DNA from: Candidatus Onthenecus intestinigallinarum
GTDB lineage: Bacteria; Bacillota; Clostridia; Christensenellales; Aristaeellaceae
Assembly (NCBI GenBank): GCA_018713325.1
Contig: DVFJ01000036.1
Coordinates: forward strand, 62,001-126,000
Length of the DNA: 64,000 nucleotides
Direction: 5' to 3'
The notes under the pieces: generated by a model
Told to the model about the DNA's origin: nothing
What the model saw: the letters and a program-made list of their open reading frames with translations, nothing else
Databases searched by the model: none
Translations under genes and position numbers: made by a program
In this document: in pieces, positions 1 to 7,531 of the stretch
Numbering within the stretch: the stretch's first letter is position 1
Layout: each line of letters starts with the position of its first letter

Positions 1-1268
1 TCGATCACCCGGTCCAGCAGCGCGCGCAGCACGGCGCCGACGGCGGGGCCGGAGACGCCGAGCGCCAGGATGTCCCTGCCGCCGACCGCCAGCCCGCGCA
101 GGGACAGGCATGCGCCCGCGTCGATGCAGGCCCGCGCGCAGCGCGCGATCTCCGGCAGGGCGTCCAGCCTGGCCCGCGCCCGTTCCGGGTTCTGCGCCAG
201 CGCGTCCGCGCGCTGCACCTCGAGCAGCTGAAAAAAGCGCTCCGAGCCGAGCCGGGCCAGCCAGCGGCGAACCGTTCGCGGCGCAGGGGAGAGCTCCGCG
301 CCGTGACAGGCGATCAGCTCCACGACCTGTTCGCGCGTGGCGTTGTCATACTTCAGCCGCCGCAGCATCGCATCGGCCATGGCGGCGCTCTCTTCCGGGT
401 GCCGGTAGAAGTGCGTCGCCCCGGCGGCGTCGACCGTCATGCGCCGGGGCTTGCCGATGTCGTGCAGCAGCATCGTGAGCCGCAGCGCCTCGTCCTGTGG
501 CGCGCATTCGACGGCGCGCACGGCGTGCTCAAAGACGTCGTAGAGGCGCCAGGGATTGCGCTGCTCCACATCCTGCATACACGCAAGCTCCGGCCAAAAG
601 ACGCAGAGCACGTCCGCATATGCCCGCAGGATGGAGCCTGCCGACGGCCCCGTGAGCAGCTTGCCCAGCTCCACGCGGATGCGCTCCGGCGCAACGCAGC
701 GCAGCATGTCGCGCTGCGCGTGGATTTCCCGCGCGGTGTCCGGCGCAATCCCGTAGCCCAGCGTGGAGGCAAAGCGCAGCGCGCGCATCACGCGCAGTCC
801 GTCCTCGTGAAAGCGGCGCTTCGGGTCGCCGACGCAGCGGACGACGCGCGCGCGGATGTCCGCCTGCCCGCCGAACGGATCGCGCAGCGCGCCGTCCAGT
901 CCCATGGCGATGGCGTTCATCGTGAAGTCGCGCCGGGCGAGGTCCTGCGTCAGGTCGCGGACAAAGGACACCGAGTCCGGCCTGCGACCGTCCGAATACG
1001 TCCCGTCCGTGCGGTAGGTCGTGACCTCATAGCCCTCGCCCTGCGCCAGCACGGTGACCGTGCCATGCCGCAGCCCCGTCTCGACGATCCGGCATTTCGC
1101 CAGGCACCGCTCCACCTCCTCGGGCAAGGCGTCAGTGCAGATGTCCCAATCGTGTGGCTCGACGCCGCGGAGCAGATCGCGCACGCATCCACCCACCAGA
1201 TAGGCCTCAAAGTCCGCCGCATGCAGCCGGGACAGGACGGTGCGCGCGCCTGCGGGAATCTCGTACAT
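1..1268 (-). CDS. cca: CCA tRNA nucleotidyltransferase (3' end outside window)
   Basis: Adds or repairs the 3'-terminal CCA of tRNAs in the cytoplasm. The N-terminal nucleotidyltransferase head is clear: YLVGGCVRDLLRG near residue 23, then the metal-binding DWDICTD, and RRDFTMNAIA around residue 110. The tRNA-binding region (GLRVMRALRFA) follows, and an HD-domain motif (MLLHDIGKP) lies near residue 280. The ATG at 1268 is preceded by AGGAGG at good spacing and by a sigma-A-like promoter. About 422 codons are in the window with no stop, so the C-terminus is missing. The HD motif is typical of the longer CCA-enzyme/poly(A)-polymerase relatives; CCA addition is inferred from family membership. 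Confidence 0.93.
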   Translation of the reverse strand, partial: MYEIPAGARTVLSRLHAADFEAYLVGGCVRDLLRGVEPHDWDICTDALPEEVERCLAKCRIVETGLRHGTVTVLAQGEGYEVTTYRTDGTYSDGRRPDSVSFVRDLTQDLARRDFTMNAIAMGLDGALRDPFGGQADIRARVVRCVGDPKRRFHEDGLRVMRALRFASTLGYGIAPDTAREIHAQRDMLRCVAPERIRVELGKLLTGPSAGSILRAYADVLCVFWPELACMQDVEQRNPWRLYDVFEHAVRAVECAPQDEALRLTMLLHDIGKPRRMTVDAAGATHFYRHPEESAAMADAMLRRLKYDNATREQVVELIACHGAELSPAPRTVRRWLARLGSERFFQLLEVQRADALAQNPERARARLDALPEIARCARACIDAGACLSLRGLAVGGRDILALGVSGPAVGAVLRALLDRVI

Positions 1269-1293
1269 GGCGGACGGCCTCCTTTCGCTCTCC

Positions 1294-1322
1294 ATTATAG
1301 CGCACGTGCAGGCGGCGCGCAA
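1294..1322 (-). promoter_or_regulatory. Sigma-A-like promoter for cca
   Basis: Read on the minus strand: TTGCGC (1322-1317), a 17-base spacer and TATAAT (1299-1294), followed by the AGGAGG ribosome site of cca. The -10 is perfect and the -35 matches four of six bases. Confidence 0.6.
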
Positions 1323-1340
1323 CGGCGCGTCCCCACAAAC

Positions 1341-1371
1341 AAAATACAAAAACCGCTGAAGGCTTCAGCGG
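1341..1371 (-). terminator. Rho-independent terminator of the 38-residue peptide gene
   Basis: A perfect inverted repeat (ACCGCTGAAG / CTTCAGCGGT, 1352-1371, tiny loop) is followed on the minus strand by a T-rich tract (complement of 1341-1351). It lies just beyond the stop of the small minus-strand gene at 1405 and upstream of the cca promoter. Confidence 0.7.
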
Positions 1372-1404
1372 TCTCATCAGGCGCGCCCATATGCGCGCCG
1401 CCTG

Positions 1405-1521
1405 TCAGTGGCCCAGCACAGAGGGGAGGACGATCATCGCGAGCAACCCAAACGCGACGACGCCCGCCAAAATCCGCACCGCCAGCTGCTTGCGCTCCGC
1501 GGACCTGTTTCGATTGGACAT
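1405..1521 (-). CDS. 38-residue single-pass membrane peptide, function unknown
   Basis: I do not recognise this protein. It starts with a basic, polar N-terminus (MSNRNRSAERKQ) followed by one hydrophobic stretch of about 20 residues (roughly residues 13-36, ending in VLPSVLGH), so a single membrane-spanning peptide with its N-terminus probably inside is likely. The case for a real gene is its complete transcription unit: a promoter-like sequence at 1572-1600, GGGAGGG about six bases before the ATG at 1521, a TGA stop and a strong terminator about 35 bases downstream. It lies between cca and ppk1, which gives no clear functional hint. Confidence 0.6.
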   Translation of the reverse strand: MSNRNRSAERKQLAVRILAGVVAFGLLAMIVLPSVLGH

Positions 1522-1571
1522 CCTGTCCCTCCCTTCCCGATGACGTGAGGACGGCATTGCCGGTAGATTTG

Positions 1572-1600
1572 ATTATATCATGTTTTCAAAGGGCCGTAAA
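1572..1600 (-). promoter_or_regulatory. Sigma-A-like promoter for the 38-residue peptide gene
   Basis: On the minus strand: TTTACG (1600-1595), 17-base spacer, TATAAT (1577-1572). It predicts a leader of about 45 bases before the ATG at 1521. It is back to back with the ppk1 promoter. Confidence 0.5.
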
Positions 1601-1644
1601 GCCCGAGCGCACATGCGTCCGCCATGTAAAAAAAAAGAAAAATG

Positions 1645-1674
1645 TTCGAAAAAGCCTGGTTTCTATGGTATAAT
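1645..1674 (+). promoter_or_regulatory. Promoter for ppk1 (extended -10)
   Basis: TATAAT at 1669-1674 is preceded by TGG, giving an extended -10. A weak -35 (TTCGAA, 1645-1650) stands 18 bases upstream. The predicted start leaves a very short leader to the ATG at 1706. Confidence 0.55.
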
Positions 1675-1705
1675 GGGAACATTCTATCAGATGAGGTGTT
1701 CCGAC

Positions 1706-3793
1706 ATGGACAGCGGTAAAGCCGACCGATTGGCCGACAGCGACCTGTACCTGAACCGGGAGCTCAGCTGGCTGGAATTCAACCAGCGCGTGCTCATGGA
1801 GGCGGCCAATCCTGACAATCCCGTCTTTGAACGGATGAAGTTTCTCTCGATCGTCTCTTCCAACCTCGACGAGTTTTTCATGATCCGCGTCGCGTCGCTG
1901 CGCGATCAGTGCAACGCCGGCTATAAAAAGCCCGACGCGGCCGGATTCACGCCCAAGCGGCAGATTGCGCTGATCACGCAGCGCACACAGTTGATGGTCG
2001 CCCAGCAGTATCAGATCCTGCGCGAGAACGTGCTGCCCGATCTGCTGCGCAACGGCGTGCGCTTCCTCAAGCACGAGCAGCTCTCGCCCGAGCTGCGCGA
2101 GTGGATCCGGGGCTACTTCGAGCACGAGGTCTATCCGGTGCTCACGCCGATGGCGGTCGACAGCTCGCGTCCCTTCCCGTTGATCCTCAACAAGAGCCTC
2201 AACCTGGGCGTGCTGCTGGCCTCGCGCGACAAGGACCGCGACGCGCCCGACTTCGCCACCGTGCAGGTGCCCTCCACGCTGCCGCGCATCGTCGAGCTGC
2301 CCTGTCTGCGCGGCGAGGCGGAGCATGCGTTCATCCTGCTCGAGGAGATCATCGCGCACTCCATTGGCCGGCTTTTCGACGGCCGGCGCGTCCTGTGCTG
2401 CCATCCGTACCGCATCACGCGAAACGGCGACCTCAGCTTCGACGAGGAGGACGCGGCAGATCTGCTGTTTGCCATCCAGAAATCCCTCAAAAAGCGCAAG
2501 TGGGGGGCCGTCATCCGCCTGGAGATCGCCCAAGATGCGGACAATGCGCTGGTTCGCTTTCTGCGCCATGCGCTGGAGGCCAGCCGCGACGAGGTCTACC
2601 GCATCGACGGCCCGCTCAATCTGGACTTCCTGATGAAGCAGGTCTATAGCCTGCCGGGCTTTGAGCATCTCAAGTACAAGCCCTTCCGCGCGCACATCGC
2701 GCACGACCTGCAGCCGGATGAGGGGAGCATCTTTGACACCCTGCGGGCGCGGGATGTCTTCCTGCATCATCCGTACGACAGCTTTGACCCGGTCGTCCGC
2801 TTCGTGCAGGAGGCCGCGCGCGACCCAAAGGTCATGGCCATCAAGCAGACGCTCTATCGCGTCAGTGGCAATTCGCCCGTCGTGCGCGCGCTTGCGGATG
2901 CGGCGGAGGCGGGCAAGCAGGTGACGGCGCTGCTGGAAATCAAGGCCCGCTTTGACGAGGAGAACAACATCCAGTGGGGCAAACAGCTCGAACGGGCGGG
3001 GTGCCACGTCGTCTACGGCCTGAAGGGGCTGAAGACCCACTCGAAGATCACCCTCGTCGTGCGCCGTGAGGAGGAGGGAATCCGCCGCTATGTGCATCTG
3101 GGCACGGGCAACTACAATGACGTCACCGCGCGCCTGTATACCGACATGGCGATCATGACCTCCGACGAGCGCATCGGTGAGGACGCCTCGGCGTTCTTCA
3201 ACATGCTCACCGGATACAGCGACACGCCGCACCTGCACCAGCTGATCTGCGCGCCGCGTATGCTGCGCGAGCGGCTCACCGAACTCATCGACCGCGAAGC
3301 CCGTAACGCCGCGGAGGGACGCCCTGCGAGCATCACGGCCAAGATGAACTCGCTGCTCGATCCCCAGATCATCCGCTCGCTCTACGCCGCCAGCTGCGCG
3401 GGCGTAAAGATCCGTCTGCTCGTGCGCGGCATCTGCTGCCTGCGCCCCGGCATCAAGGGCGCGAGCGAGAACATCGAGGTCTCTTCGATCGTCGGCCGCT
3501 TCCTGGAGCACAGCCGCATCTTCCGGTTCGAAAACGGGGGACAGCCCGAGGTCTATCTCTCCAGCGCGGACTGGATGCCGCGCAATCTCGACCGGCGCGT
3601 CGAGCTGATGTTCCCCGTCAACGATCCCGCCATCGCGCGGCAGGTCGAGGAGATCCTGTATGCCTCTCTGGATGATAACGCTAAAGCCTGGCACATGAAT
3701 TCGGACGGCAGTTACCACCGTGCTGAGATCGGCATCGGCGAGACGCGCCGCAATATCCAGGAAACCCTGATTCTGCGTGCGACTGCGCGCTGA
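1706..3793 (+). CDS. ppk1: Polyphosphate kinase 1
   Basis: Polymerises the terminal phosphate of ATP into inorganic polyphosphate, a reversible reaction, at the membrane or in the cytoplasm. The 695-residue length is normal for PPK1. The N-terminal domain begins YLNRELSWLEFNQRVL and continues SNLDEFFMIRVA, a PPK hallmark. The head domain is in the middle, and the phospholipase D-like core includes HPYDSFDPVV, the KTHSKITLVVRR motif near residue 445 that carries the autophosphorylated histidine in this family, and LGTGNYND. The ATG at 1706 was chosen because GAGGTG stands at normal spacing; an in-frame ATG at 1691 lacks a site. Two terminators follow, so the gene is probably monocistronic. Confidence 0.96.
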   Translation: MDSGKADRLADSDLYLNRELSWLEFNQRVLMEAANPDNPVFERMKFLSIVSSNLDEFFMIRVASLRDQCNAGYKKPDAAGFTPKRQIALITQRTQLMVAQQYQILRENVLPDLLRNGVRFLKHEQLSPELREWIRGYFEHEVYPVLTPMAVDSSRPFPLILNKSLNLGVLLASRDKDRDAPDFATVQVPSTLPRIVELPCLRGEAEHAFILLEEIIAHSIGRLFDGRRVLCCHPYRITRNGDLSFDEEDAADLLFAIQKSLKKRKWGAVIRLEIAQDADNALVRFLRHALEASRDEVYRIDGPLNLDFLMKQVYSLPGFEHLKYKPFRAHIAHDLQPDEGSIFDTLRARDVFLHHPYDSFDPVVRFVQEAARDPKVMAIKQTLYRVSGNSPVVRALADAAEAGKQVTALLEIKARFDEENNIQWGKQLERAGCHVVYGLKGLKTHSKITLVVRREEEGIRRYVHLGTGNYNDVTARLYTDMAIMTSDERIGEDASAFFNMLTGYSDTPHLHQLICAPRMLRERLTELIDREARNAAEGRPASITAKMNSLLDPQIIRSLYAASCAGVKIRLLVRGICCLRPGIKGASENIEVSSIVGRFLEHSRIFRFENGGQPEVYLSSADWMPRNLDRRVELMFPVNDPAIARQVEEILYASLDDNAKAWHMNSDGSYHRAEIGIGETRRNIQETLILRATAR

Positions 3794-3803
3794 CCACTCG
3801 CCC

Positions 3804-3830
3804 GGGACAGGCGCTGCCTGTCCCTTTTTT
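3804..3830 (+). terminator. Terminator after ppk1
   Basis: GGGACAGGC, three-base loop, GCCTGTCCC (3804-3824), then six T residues. Confidence 0.85.
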
Positions 3831-3852
3831 CATATCCTCGCGCACTGCTGAC

Positions 3853-3883
3853 GCCCAGCCGGATTCCCGGCTGGGCTCTTTTT
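3853..3883 (+). terminator. Second terminator after ppk1
   Basis: GCCCAGCCGG, ATTC loop, CCGGCTGGGC (3853-3876), followed by a T-rich tract. It shields the spoIIG region from ppk1 read-through. Confidence 0.8.
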
Positions 3884-3914
3884 ATCCTCCAACTGGTCAA
3901 GAAGGGACTGATGC

Positions 3915-3921
3915 TGTCGAA
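3915..3921 (+). promoter_or_regulatory. Candidate Spo0A box (distal)
   Basis: Exact TGTCGAA, the 0A-box consensus. It lies about 185 bases before the predicted spoIIG start, so it may be auxiliary or chance. A near match (TGTCGAC) is at 3980-3986. Confidence 0.35.
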
Positions 3922-4021
3922 CGGAGTTGACATGAAAAGGAGCAAAAAGCGCCGCAACGGCTCAAAAAGACCGAAAGTCTGTCGACTGCAAAACCGACCG
4001 ACGCCTTACTTTGGAATGTTA

Positions 4022-4028
4022 TGTCGAA
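4022..4028 (+). promoter_or_regulatory. Candidate Spo0A box (proximal)
   Basis: Exact TGTCGAA centred about 77 bases before the predicted transcription start of spoIIGA, similar to the upstream 0A site of the Bacillus subtilis spoIIG promoter. Confidence 0.55.
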
Positions 4029-4049
4029 TACAGACTTAAAGTCCATATT

Positions 4050-4095
4050 TTCGCACGACGCATCGACAGCCTGTGCAAGCCCTCAAATCTATAAT
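4050..4095 (+). promoter_or_regulatory. spoIIG promoter with long spacer and overlapping 0A-like sites
   Basis: TATAAT at 4090-4095 lacks a -35 at 17 bases. TCGACA (4063-4068) stands 21 bases upstream and is also part of ATCGACA, a six-of-seven match to a reversed 0A box; a weaker reversed match is at 4050-4056. Spo0A-activated spoIIG promoters are known to have an over-long spacer (22 bases in B. subtilis) with 0A sites next to the -35, so this is a close architectural match. Confidence 0.6.
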
Positions 4096-4123
4096 GGGTG
4101 CATGCGGAAAGCGAGGCGAGACG

Positions 4124-4894
4124 ATGCAGCCCGCTGTCGAGCCCTTTGTGGCCATCAACTTCGCGATGAACGCCGTCATTTTGGCGATGAGCGCGCGCGT
4201 CGTCTCGGCGGGCCGTCCGCGGATGCTGCGTATCTTTCTGGGTGCCGCCATGGGTACGGCCTACGCGCTCGCAGCCTGGACGTTCCCCCTGCTGGGGCCG
4301 GTGCTTTTCGTGCCCATCACACTGGTGATGGCGTGGAGCGTCGCGCCGGTGCGCAGGGCCGGCGCGCTCATCAGGCGCGCATTTGCCCTGCTGGGCTGTG
4401 CGTTTCTGTGCGGCGGAACGGCCTATGCGGTTTCGCAGGCCTTCCAGAGCCGTACCGGGGCATTGTTGCTGGCGCTGCCGGCGGCGGCCCTGTGGCTGCG
4501 CAGACTCGTGCGTACGAAAAACGAGCGCCTGTCCACGCAGGTGATCCGGGTTCGCTGCGAGCTGGGCACAGACTGCGCCGTGCTGGATGGCATCATCGAC
4601 AGCGGTAACCGCCTGGTTGACACCGTGACGGGGTTGCCGGTGATCGTTGCAGACGCACATGCGCTGCGCGCGCTGTTGCCCGGAACGCTCGATCCGTCGG
4701 ACGTCACGACGCTGCCGCCGGGTTTTCGGCTGATGCGCCTGTCCGGCGTGTGCGGCGCACAGCTGACGATGTGCTTCCATCCGCGCGTGTGGCTCTTGGA
4801 ACGTGGCGCATGGCGGGAGGCGCAGGCGGTGGTGGCGCTATCGCCCCGCGCCTTGACAGAGGCGGCGCTCGTACCCTGGTCGCTTCTGTCGTAG
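4124..4894 (+). CDS. spoIIGA: SpoIIGA, pro-sigma-E processing protease
   Basis: Membrane-bound aspartic protease that removes the pro-sequence of sigma-E in the mother cell after a signal from the forespore. The N-terminal half holds several hydrophobic segments (residues about 8-25, 35-70 and 85-125), and the soluble C-terminal half contains [10 protein letters not shown], whose Asp at about residue 159 matches the catalytic DSGN motif of SpoIIGA. At 256 residues it is shorter than the B. subtilis protein (about 309). The ATG at 4124 lies downstream of the TATAAT at 4090; an in-frame ATG at 4073 would precede that promoter. sigE follows 49 bases later, the standard spoIIG operon. Confidence 0.9.
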   Translation: MQPAVEPFVAINFAMNAVILAMSARVVSAGRPRMLRIFLGAAMGTAYALAAWTFPLLGPVLFVPITLVMAWSVAPVRRAGALIRRAFALLGCAFLCGGTAYAVSQAFQSRTGALLLALPAAALWLRRLVRTKNERLSTQVIRVRCELGTDCAVLDGIIDSGNRLVDTVTGLPVIVADAHALRALLPGTLDPSDVTTLPPGFRLMRLSGVCGAQLTMCFHPRVWLLERGAWREAQAVVALSPRALTEAALVPWSLLS

Positions 4895-4943
4895 CGGAAC
4901 AACGGAATTTCGTGCCAACGAAAGAAAGGCAGGTTTTGGAATC

Positions 4944-5678
4944 ATGCAATGCAGCACGACGGACATCTGGGGCTTTACGGCGCAGGCCAAGGCGCGCCTC
5001 CTGTCGCTGCTCAACGGCGAATCGGAGACGGCGGTCGGCTACATCGGCGGTAGCGACACGCTGCCCGCGCCCCTCACGCACGAAGAAGAGCTGGCCCTCA
5101 TGCAGCGGCTGCGTCAGCGCGACCCGCAGGTAAAGAGCATGCTCATCGAGCGCAACCTGCGACTGGTCGTCTATATCGCGCGCAAGTTCGAAAACACGGG
5201 CGTGGGCATCGAGGACCTCATCTCCATCGGGACCATCGGCCTGATCAAGGCGGTCAACACGTTCGACCCGGATAAGAAGATCAAGCTGGCGACCTACGCG
5301 TCGCGCTGTATCGAGAACGAGATCCTCATGTTCCTGCGCCGCAACAGCCGCACGCGCCTGGAGGTGTCGCTCGACGAGCCGCTCAACACCGACTGGGATG
5401 GAAACGAGCTGCTGCTTTCGGACATCCTGGGCACAGAGGGCGACCTGGTCTACCGCTCGGTGGAGGAAGACGTGGACAAACAGCTGCTGGCCGCCGCGCT
5501 CAGCCGGCTTGCGCCGCGCGAAAAGAACATCATGTACCTGCGCTTTGGCCTCAAAGGGGGGCGCGAGCGCACGCAAAAGGAGGTTGCAGACATTCTGGGC
5601 ATTTCGCAGTCGTACATCTCCCGGCTTGAAAAGCGCATTCTGCTTCGGCTGCAGCGGGATATGGCGCGCATGGGATGA
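4944..5678 (+). CDS. sigE: RNA polymerase sigma-E factor, sporulation (pro-protein)
   Basis: Early mother-cell sigma factor. From YIGGS (about residue 33) onward it is very like known sigma-[19 protein letters not shown] and [17 protein letters not shown] (region 2), [32 protein letters not shown], and a region 4 ending in [14 protein letters not shown]. The first 32 or so residues form a pro-sequence unlike that of Bacillus; the known cleavage site just before YIGGS is conserved. The 244-residue length is normal. It is transcribed with spoIIGA, and the following sigG has its own promoter-like site. Confidence 0.97.
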   Translation: MQCSTTDIWGFTAQAKARLLSLLNGESETAVGYIGGSDTLPAPLTHEEELALMQRLRQRDPQVKSMLIERNLRLVVYIARKFENTGVGIEDLISIGTIGLIKAVNTFDPDKKIKLATYASRCIENEILMFLRRNSRTRLEVSLDEPLNTDWDGNELLLSDILGTEGDLVYRSVEEDVDKQLLAAALSRLAPREKNIMYLRFGLKGGRERTQKEVADILGISQSYISRLEKRILLRLQRDMARMG

Positions 5679-5680
5679 GC

Positions 5681-5710
5681 GAATAAAACCGCAGGGGCGA
5701 GGCAATAATG
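5681..5710 (+). promoter_or_regulatory. Sigma-F-type promoter for sigG
   Basis: GAATA (5681-5685, four of five to GYWTA), exactly 15 bases, then GGCAATAATG (5701-5710), a full match to the sigma-F -10 pattern GGNNANAWTR. sigG is a known sigma-F target in B. subtilis. Confidence 0.6.
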
Positions 5711-5740
5711 CTCCCATCCGGCGAGGACGGAGGGGAGAAC

Positions 5741-6514
5741 ATGGCGATCAACAAGGTGGAAATCTGTGGGGTGGACACCTCCACGCTGCCCGTACTGACC
5801 AACGAGCGCATGCGCGAACTCTTTCCGCTGGTGCACGGCGGCGACATGCAGGCGCGCGAGGAGTTCATCCGGGGCAACCTGCGGCTCGTGCTCAGCGTCA
5901 TTCAGCGGTTCAACAACCGCGGCGAGAACGTCGACGACCTGTTCCAGGTCGGCTGCATCGGACTGATCAAGGCGCTGGACAACTTCGACGTCACGCAGAA
6001 CGTGCGCTTCTCGACCTATGCGGTGCCGATGATCATCGGCGAAATCCGGCGGTATCTGCGCGACAACAACCCCATCCGCGTCAGCCGCTCGCTGCGGGAT
6101 ATCGCCTACAAGGCGCTGTCGGCGCGCGACCGGCTCGCCGGGGAGCTGGGACGCGAGCCGACGATTCAAGAGCTGGCACAGCGCATGGAGTTGCCGTGTG
6201 AGGACGTCGTGCTGGCGCTGGAGGCGATTCAGGACCCGATTTCACTGTTCGAGCCGGTCTACAACGACGGCGGCGACGCGCTGTACATCATGGATCAGGT
6301 GCGCGACGACAAGGCGAGCGATGCGGACTGGCTGGAGGGCATCGCCATCCGCGAAGCCATGCAGCGCCTGAGTGAGCGCGAGAAGCACATTCTCAAGATG
6401 CGCTTCTTCGACGGCCGGACGCAGATGGAGGTCGCCGGGGAGATCGGAATCTCGCAGGCGCAGGTATCCCGCCTGGAAAAATCGGCGCTGTCACACATGC
6501 GAAAATATATGTAG
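5741..6514 (+). CDS. sigG: RNA polymerase sigma-G factor, sporulation
   Basis: Late forespore sigma factor. It begins MAINKVEICGVDTSTLPVL, the diagnostic sigma-G N-terminus, and continues with NLRLVLSVIQRFNNRG, DDLFQVGCIGLIKALDNFD, STYAVPMIIGEIRRYLRDNN and a C-terminal helix-turn-helix (GISQAQVSRLEKSAL). At 257 residues it is full length. The ATG at 5741 was chosen because GGAGGGGAG precedes it at good spacing; an ATG at 5708 lies inside the proposed sigma-F promoter. It sits 62 bases after sigE, as in Bacillus and most Clostridia, and is followed by a terminator. Confidence 0.97.
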   Translation: MAINKVEICGVDTSTLPVLTNERMRELFPLVHGGDMQAREEFIRGNLRLVLSVIQRFNNRGENVDDLFQVGCIGLIKALDNFDVTQNVRFSTYAVPMIIGEIRRYLRDNNPIRVSRSLRDIAYKALSARDRLAGELGREPTIQELAQRMELPCEDVVLALEAIQDPISLFEPVYNDGGDALYIMDQVRDDKASDADWLEGIAIREAMQRLSEREKHILKMRFFDGRTQMEVAGEIGISQAQVSRLEKSALSHMRKYM

Positions 6515-6527
6515 AGAGACCGTGGTA

Positions 6528-6559
6528 GCCGTCTTCCCCAAAGGGGGACGGCCCTTTTT
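6528..6559 (+). terminator. Terminator after sigG
   Basis: GCCGTC(TT)CCCC / GGGGGACGGC with a two-base bulge and AAA loop (6528-6552), then five T residues. Confidence 0.75.
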
Positions 6560-6624
6560 GCGCTAGGCGGCGCTCAACGCGCGCATCTGCGCATAGACAT
6601 GGAGCAAATGAGGAGGGATGAACC

Positions 6625-6870
6625 GTGAGCCTGTCCGAGCTTCGGTGCAAGGATGTCGTCAACGTGCCCGACGGGCGCGTGCTGGGCAAGGTGATGGATC
6701 TGGAATTTTGCCCGCAAGACGGCCGGGTGCAGGCGATCGTCGTGCCGGGGGCGTTCAGCGCGCTGCAGCTGCTTCGCGGAGAGCGCAGCGGCGTGGTCAT
6801 TCCCTGGGAGCTGATCGAGCGCATCGGCGACGACGTGATCCTCGTGTGCCTGCAGGAGGCAAAGAACTGA
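6625..6870 (+). CDS. ylmC: YlmC/YmxH family sporulation-associated PRC-barrel protein
   Basis: An 81-residue protein of the YlmC/YmxH family (PRC-barrel-like small beta-barrel), widely found in spore formers; its molecular role is not established. It begins SLSELRCKDVVNVPDGRVLGKVMDLEF, typical of the family, and ends in GDDVILVCLQEAKN. The start is GTG at 6625, with AGGAGGG at normal spacing. It lies between sigG and nrdR, a common arrangement in Clostridia, after the sigG terminator, so it presumably has its own promoter, which I could not identify with confidence. Confidence 0.85.
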   Translation: MSLSELRCKDVVNVPDGRVLGKVMDLEFCPQDGRVQAIVVPGAFSALQLLRGERSGVVIPWELIERIGDDVILVCLQEAKN

Positions 6871-6880
6871 GGAATGGCCC

Positions 6881-6909
6881 TTTACGATTCGCACCGCGTC
6901 GGGTATAAT
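6881..6909 (+). promoter_or_regulatory. Sigma-A-like promoter for nrdR
   Basis: TTTACG (6881-6886), 17-base spacer, TATAAT (6904-6909), in the space before nrdR. Confidence 0.6.
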
Positions 6910-6949
6910 ATTCGCAGAGATTCGGGCGTTTCGAAAGGGAGTCGGGCGT

Positions 6950-7432
6950 ATGAAATGTATCTTCTGTAACTGCACGGACAGCCGCGTGGTCGACTCGCGG
7001 CCAACTGAGGACGGAGCCATTCGCCGGCGGCGCGAGTGCGAGCGCTGCGGCCGGCGCTTCACCACCTATGAAAAGATCGAGACGCTGCCGCTGCTGGTCA
7101 TCAAGAAGGACAGGCGGCGCGAGCCGTTCGATGCGGACAAGATCCGCCGTGGCCTGGTCAAGGCCTGCGAAAAGCGGCCCGTGGCCATCGCGGACATCGA
7201 GGCCCTCGTCAACGAGATCGAGATGGCCATGCTCAACTCCATGGATCAGGAAGTGACCACCACCCGCATCGGCGAGATGGCAATGGACGGCCTGCGCAAG
7301 CTCGACGAGGTCTCCTACATTCGCTTCGCATCGGTCCACCGTCAGTTCAAGGACATCCAGACGTTCATGCGCGAGCTCAGCCAGTTGCTGGCGGAGAGCT
7401 CCAGCGGCAAGGAACAGGAATCCAAGCGTTAA
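6950..7432 (+). CDS. nrdR: Transcriptional repressor NrdR
   Basis: Nucleotide-sensing repressor of ribonucleotide reductase genes. The N-terminal zinc ribbon has the two expected cysteine pairs (MKCIFCNC, and CERCGRRF near residue 31), followed by the conserved FTTYEKIE and an ATP-cone domain (VIKKDRRREPFDADKIRRGL, residues about 47-140). The 160-residue length is standard, and the last dozen residues are a polar tail (SSSGKEQESKR). It has its own promoter-like sequence. No ribonucleotide reductase gene is in the window. Confidence 0.97.
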   Translation: MKCIFCNCTDSRVVDSRPTEDGAIRRRRECERCGRRFTTYEKIETLPLLVIKKDRRREPFDADKIRRGLVKACEKRPVAIADIEALVNEIEMAMLNSMDQEVTTTRIGEMAMDGLRKLDEVSYIRFASVHRQFKDIQTFMRELSQLLAESSSGKEQESKR

Positions 7433-7455
7433 TCGCCCCTGGCAATCCTTAACCG

Positions 7456-7485
7456 GCATATTTCTTCGGCCTTTTGCGCACCGTA
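7456..7485 (+). promoter_or_regulatory. Sigma-G-type promoter for spoIVB
   Basis: GCATA (7456-7460), 18 bases, CACCGTA (7479-7485). This fits the sigma-G pattern GYATR - N18 - CATNNTA with one mismatch. spoIVB is a known sigma-G target in B. subtilis. Confidence 0.5.
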
Positions 7486-7531
7486 GGCGTAACCGGCAGA
7501 TGAAATGGCTTGGGAAAGGGTTGTTTTTTTG

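Noticed and set aside
303-1673. Long plus-strand frame of 456 codons opposite cca
   Set aside because: It runs antisense to the clear CCA-adding enzyme; high GC content produces long antisense frames. No family motif is visible.
1586-3718. 710-codon minus-strand frame opposite ppk1
   Set aside because: Antisense shadow of polyphosphate kinase; the residue composition (His, Arg, Ala, Asp-rich) is typical of such artefacts.
3932-4039. 35-codon frame encoding a very basic peptide upstream of spoIIGA
   Set aside because: It overlaps the proposed Spo0A boxes, has only a mediocre ribosome site and no promoter at a fitting distance, and its composition looks like non-coding sequence.
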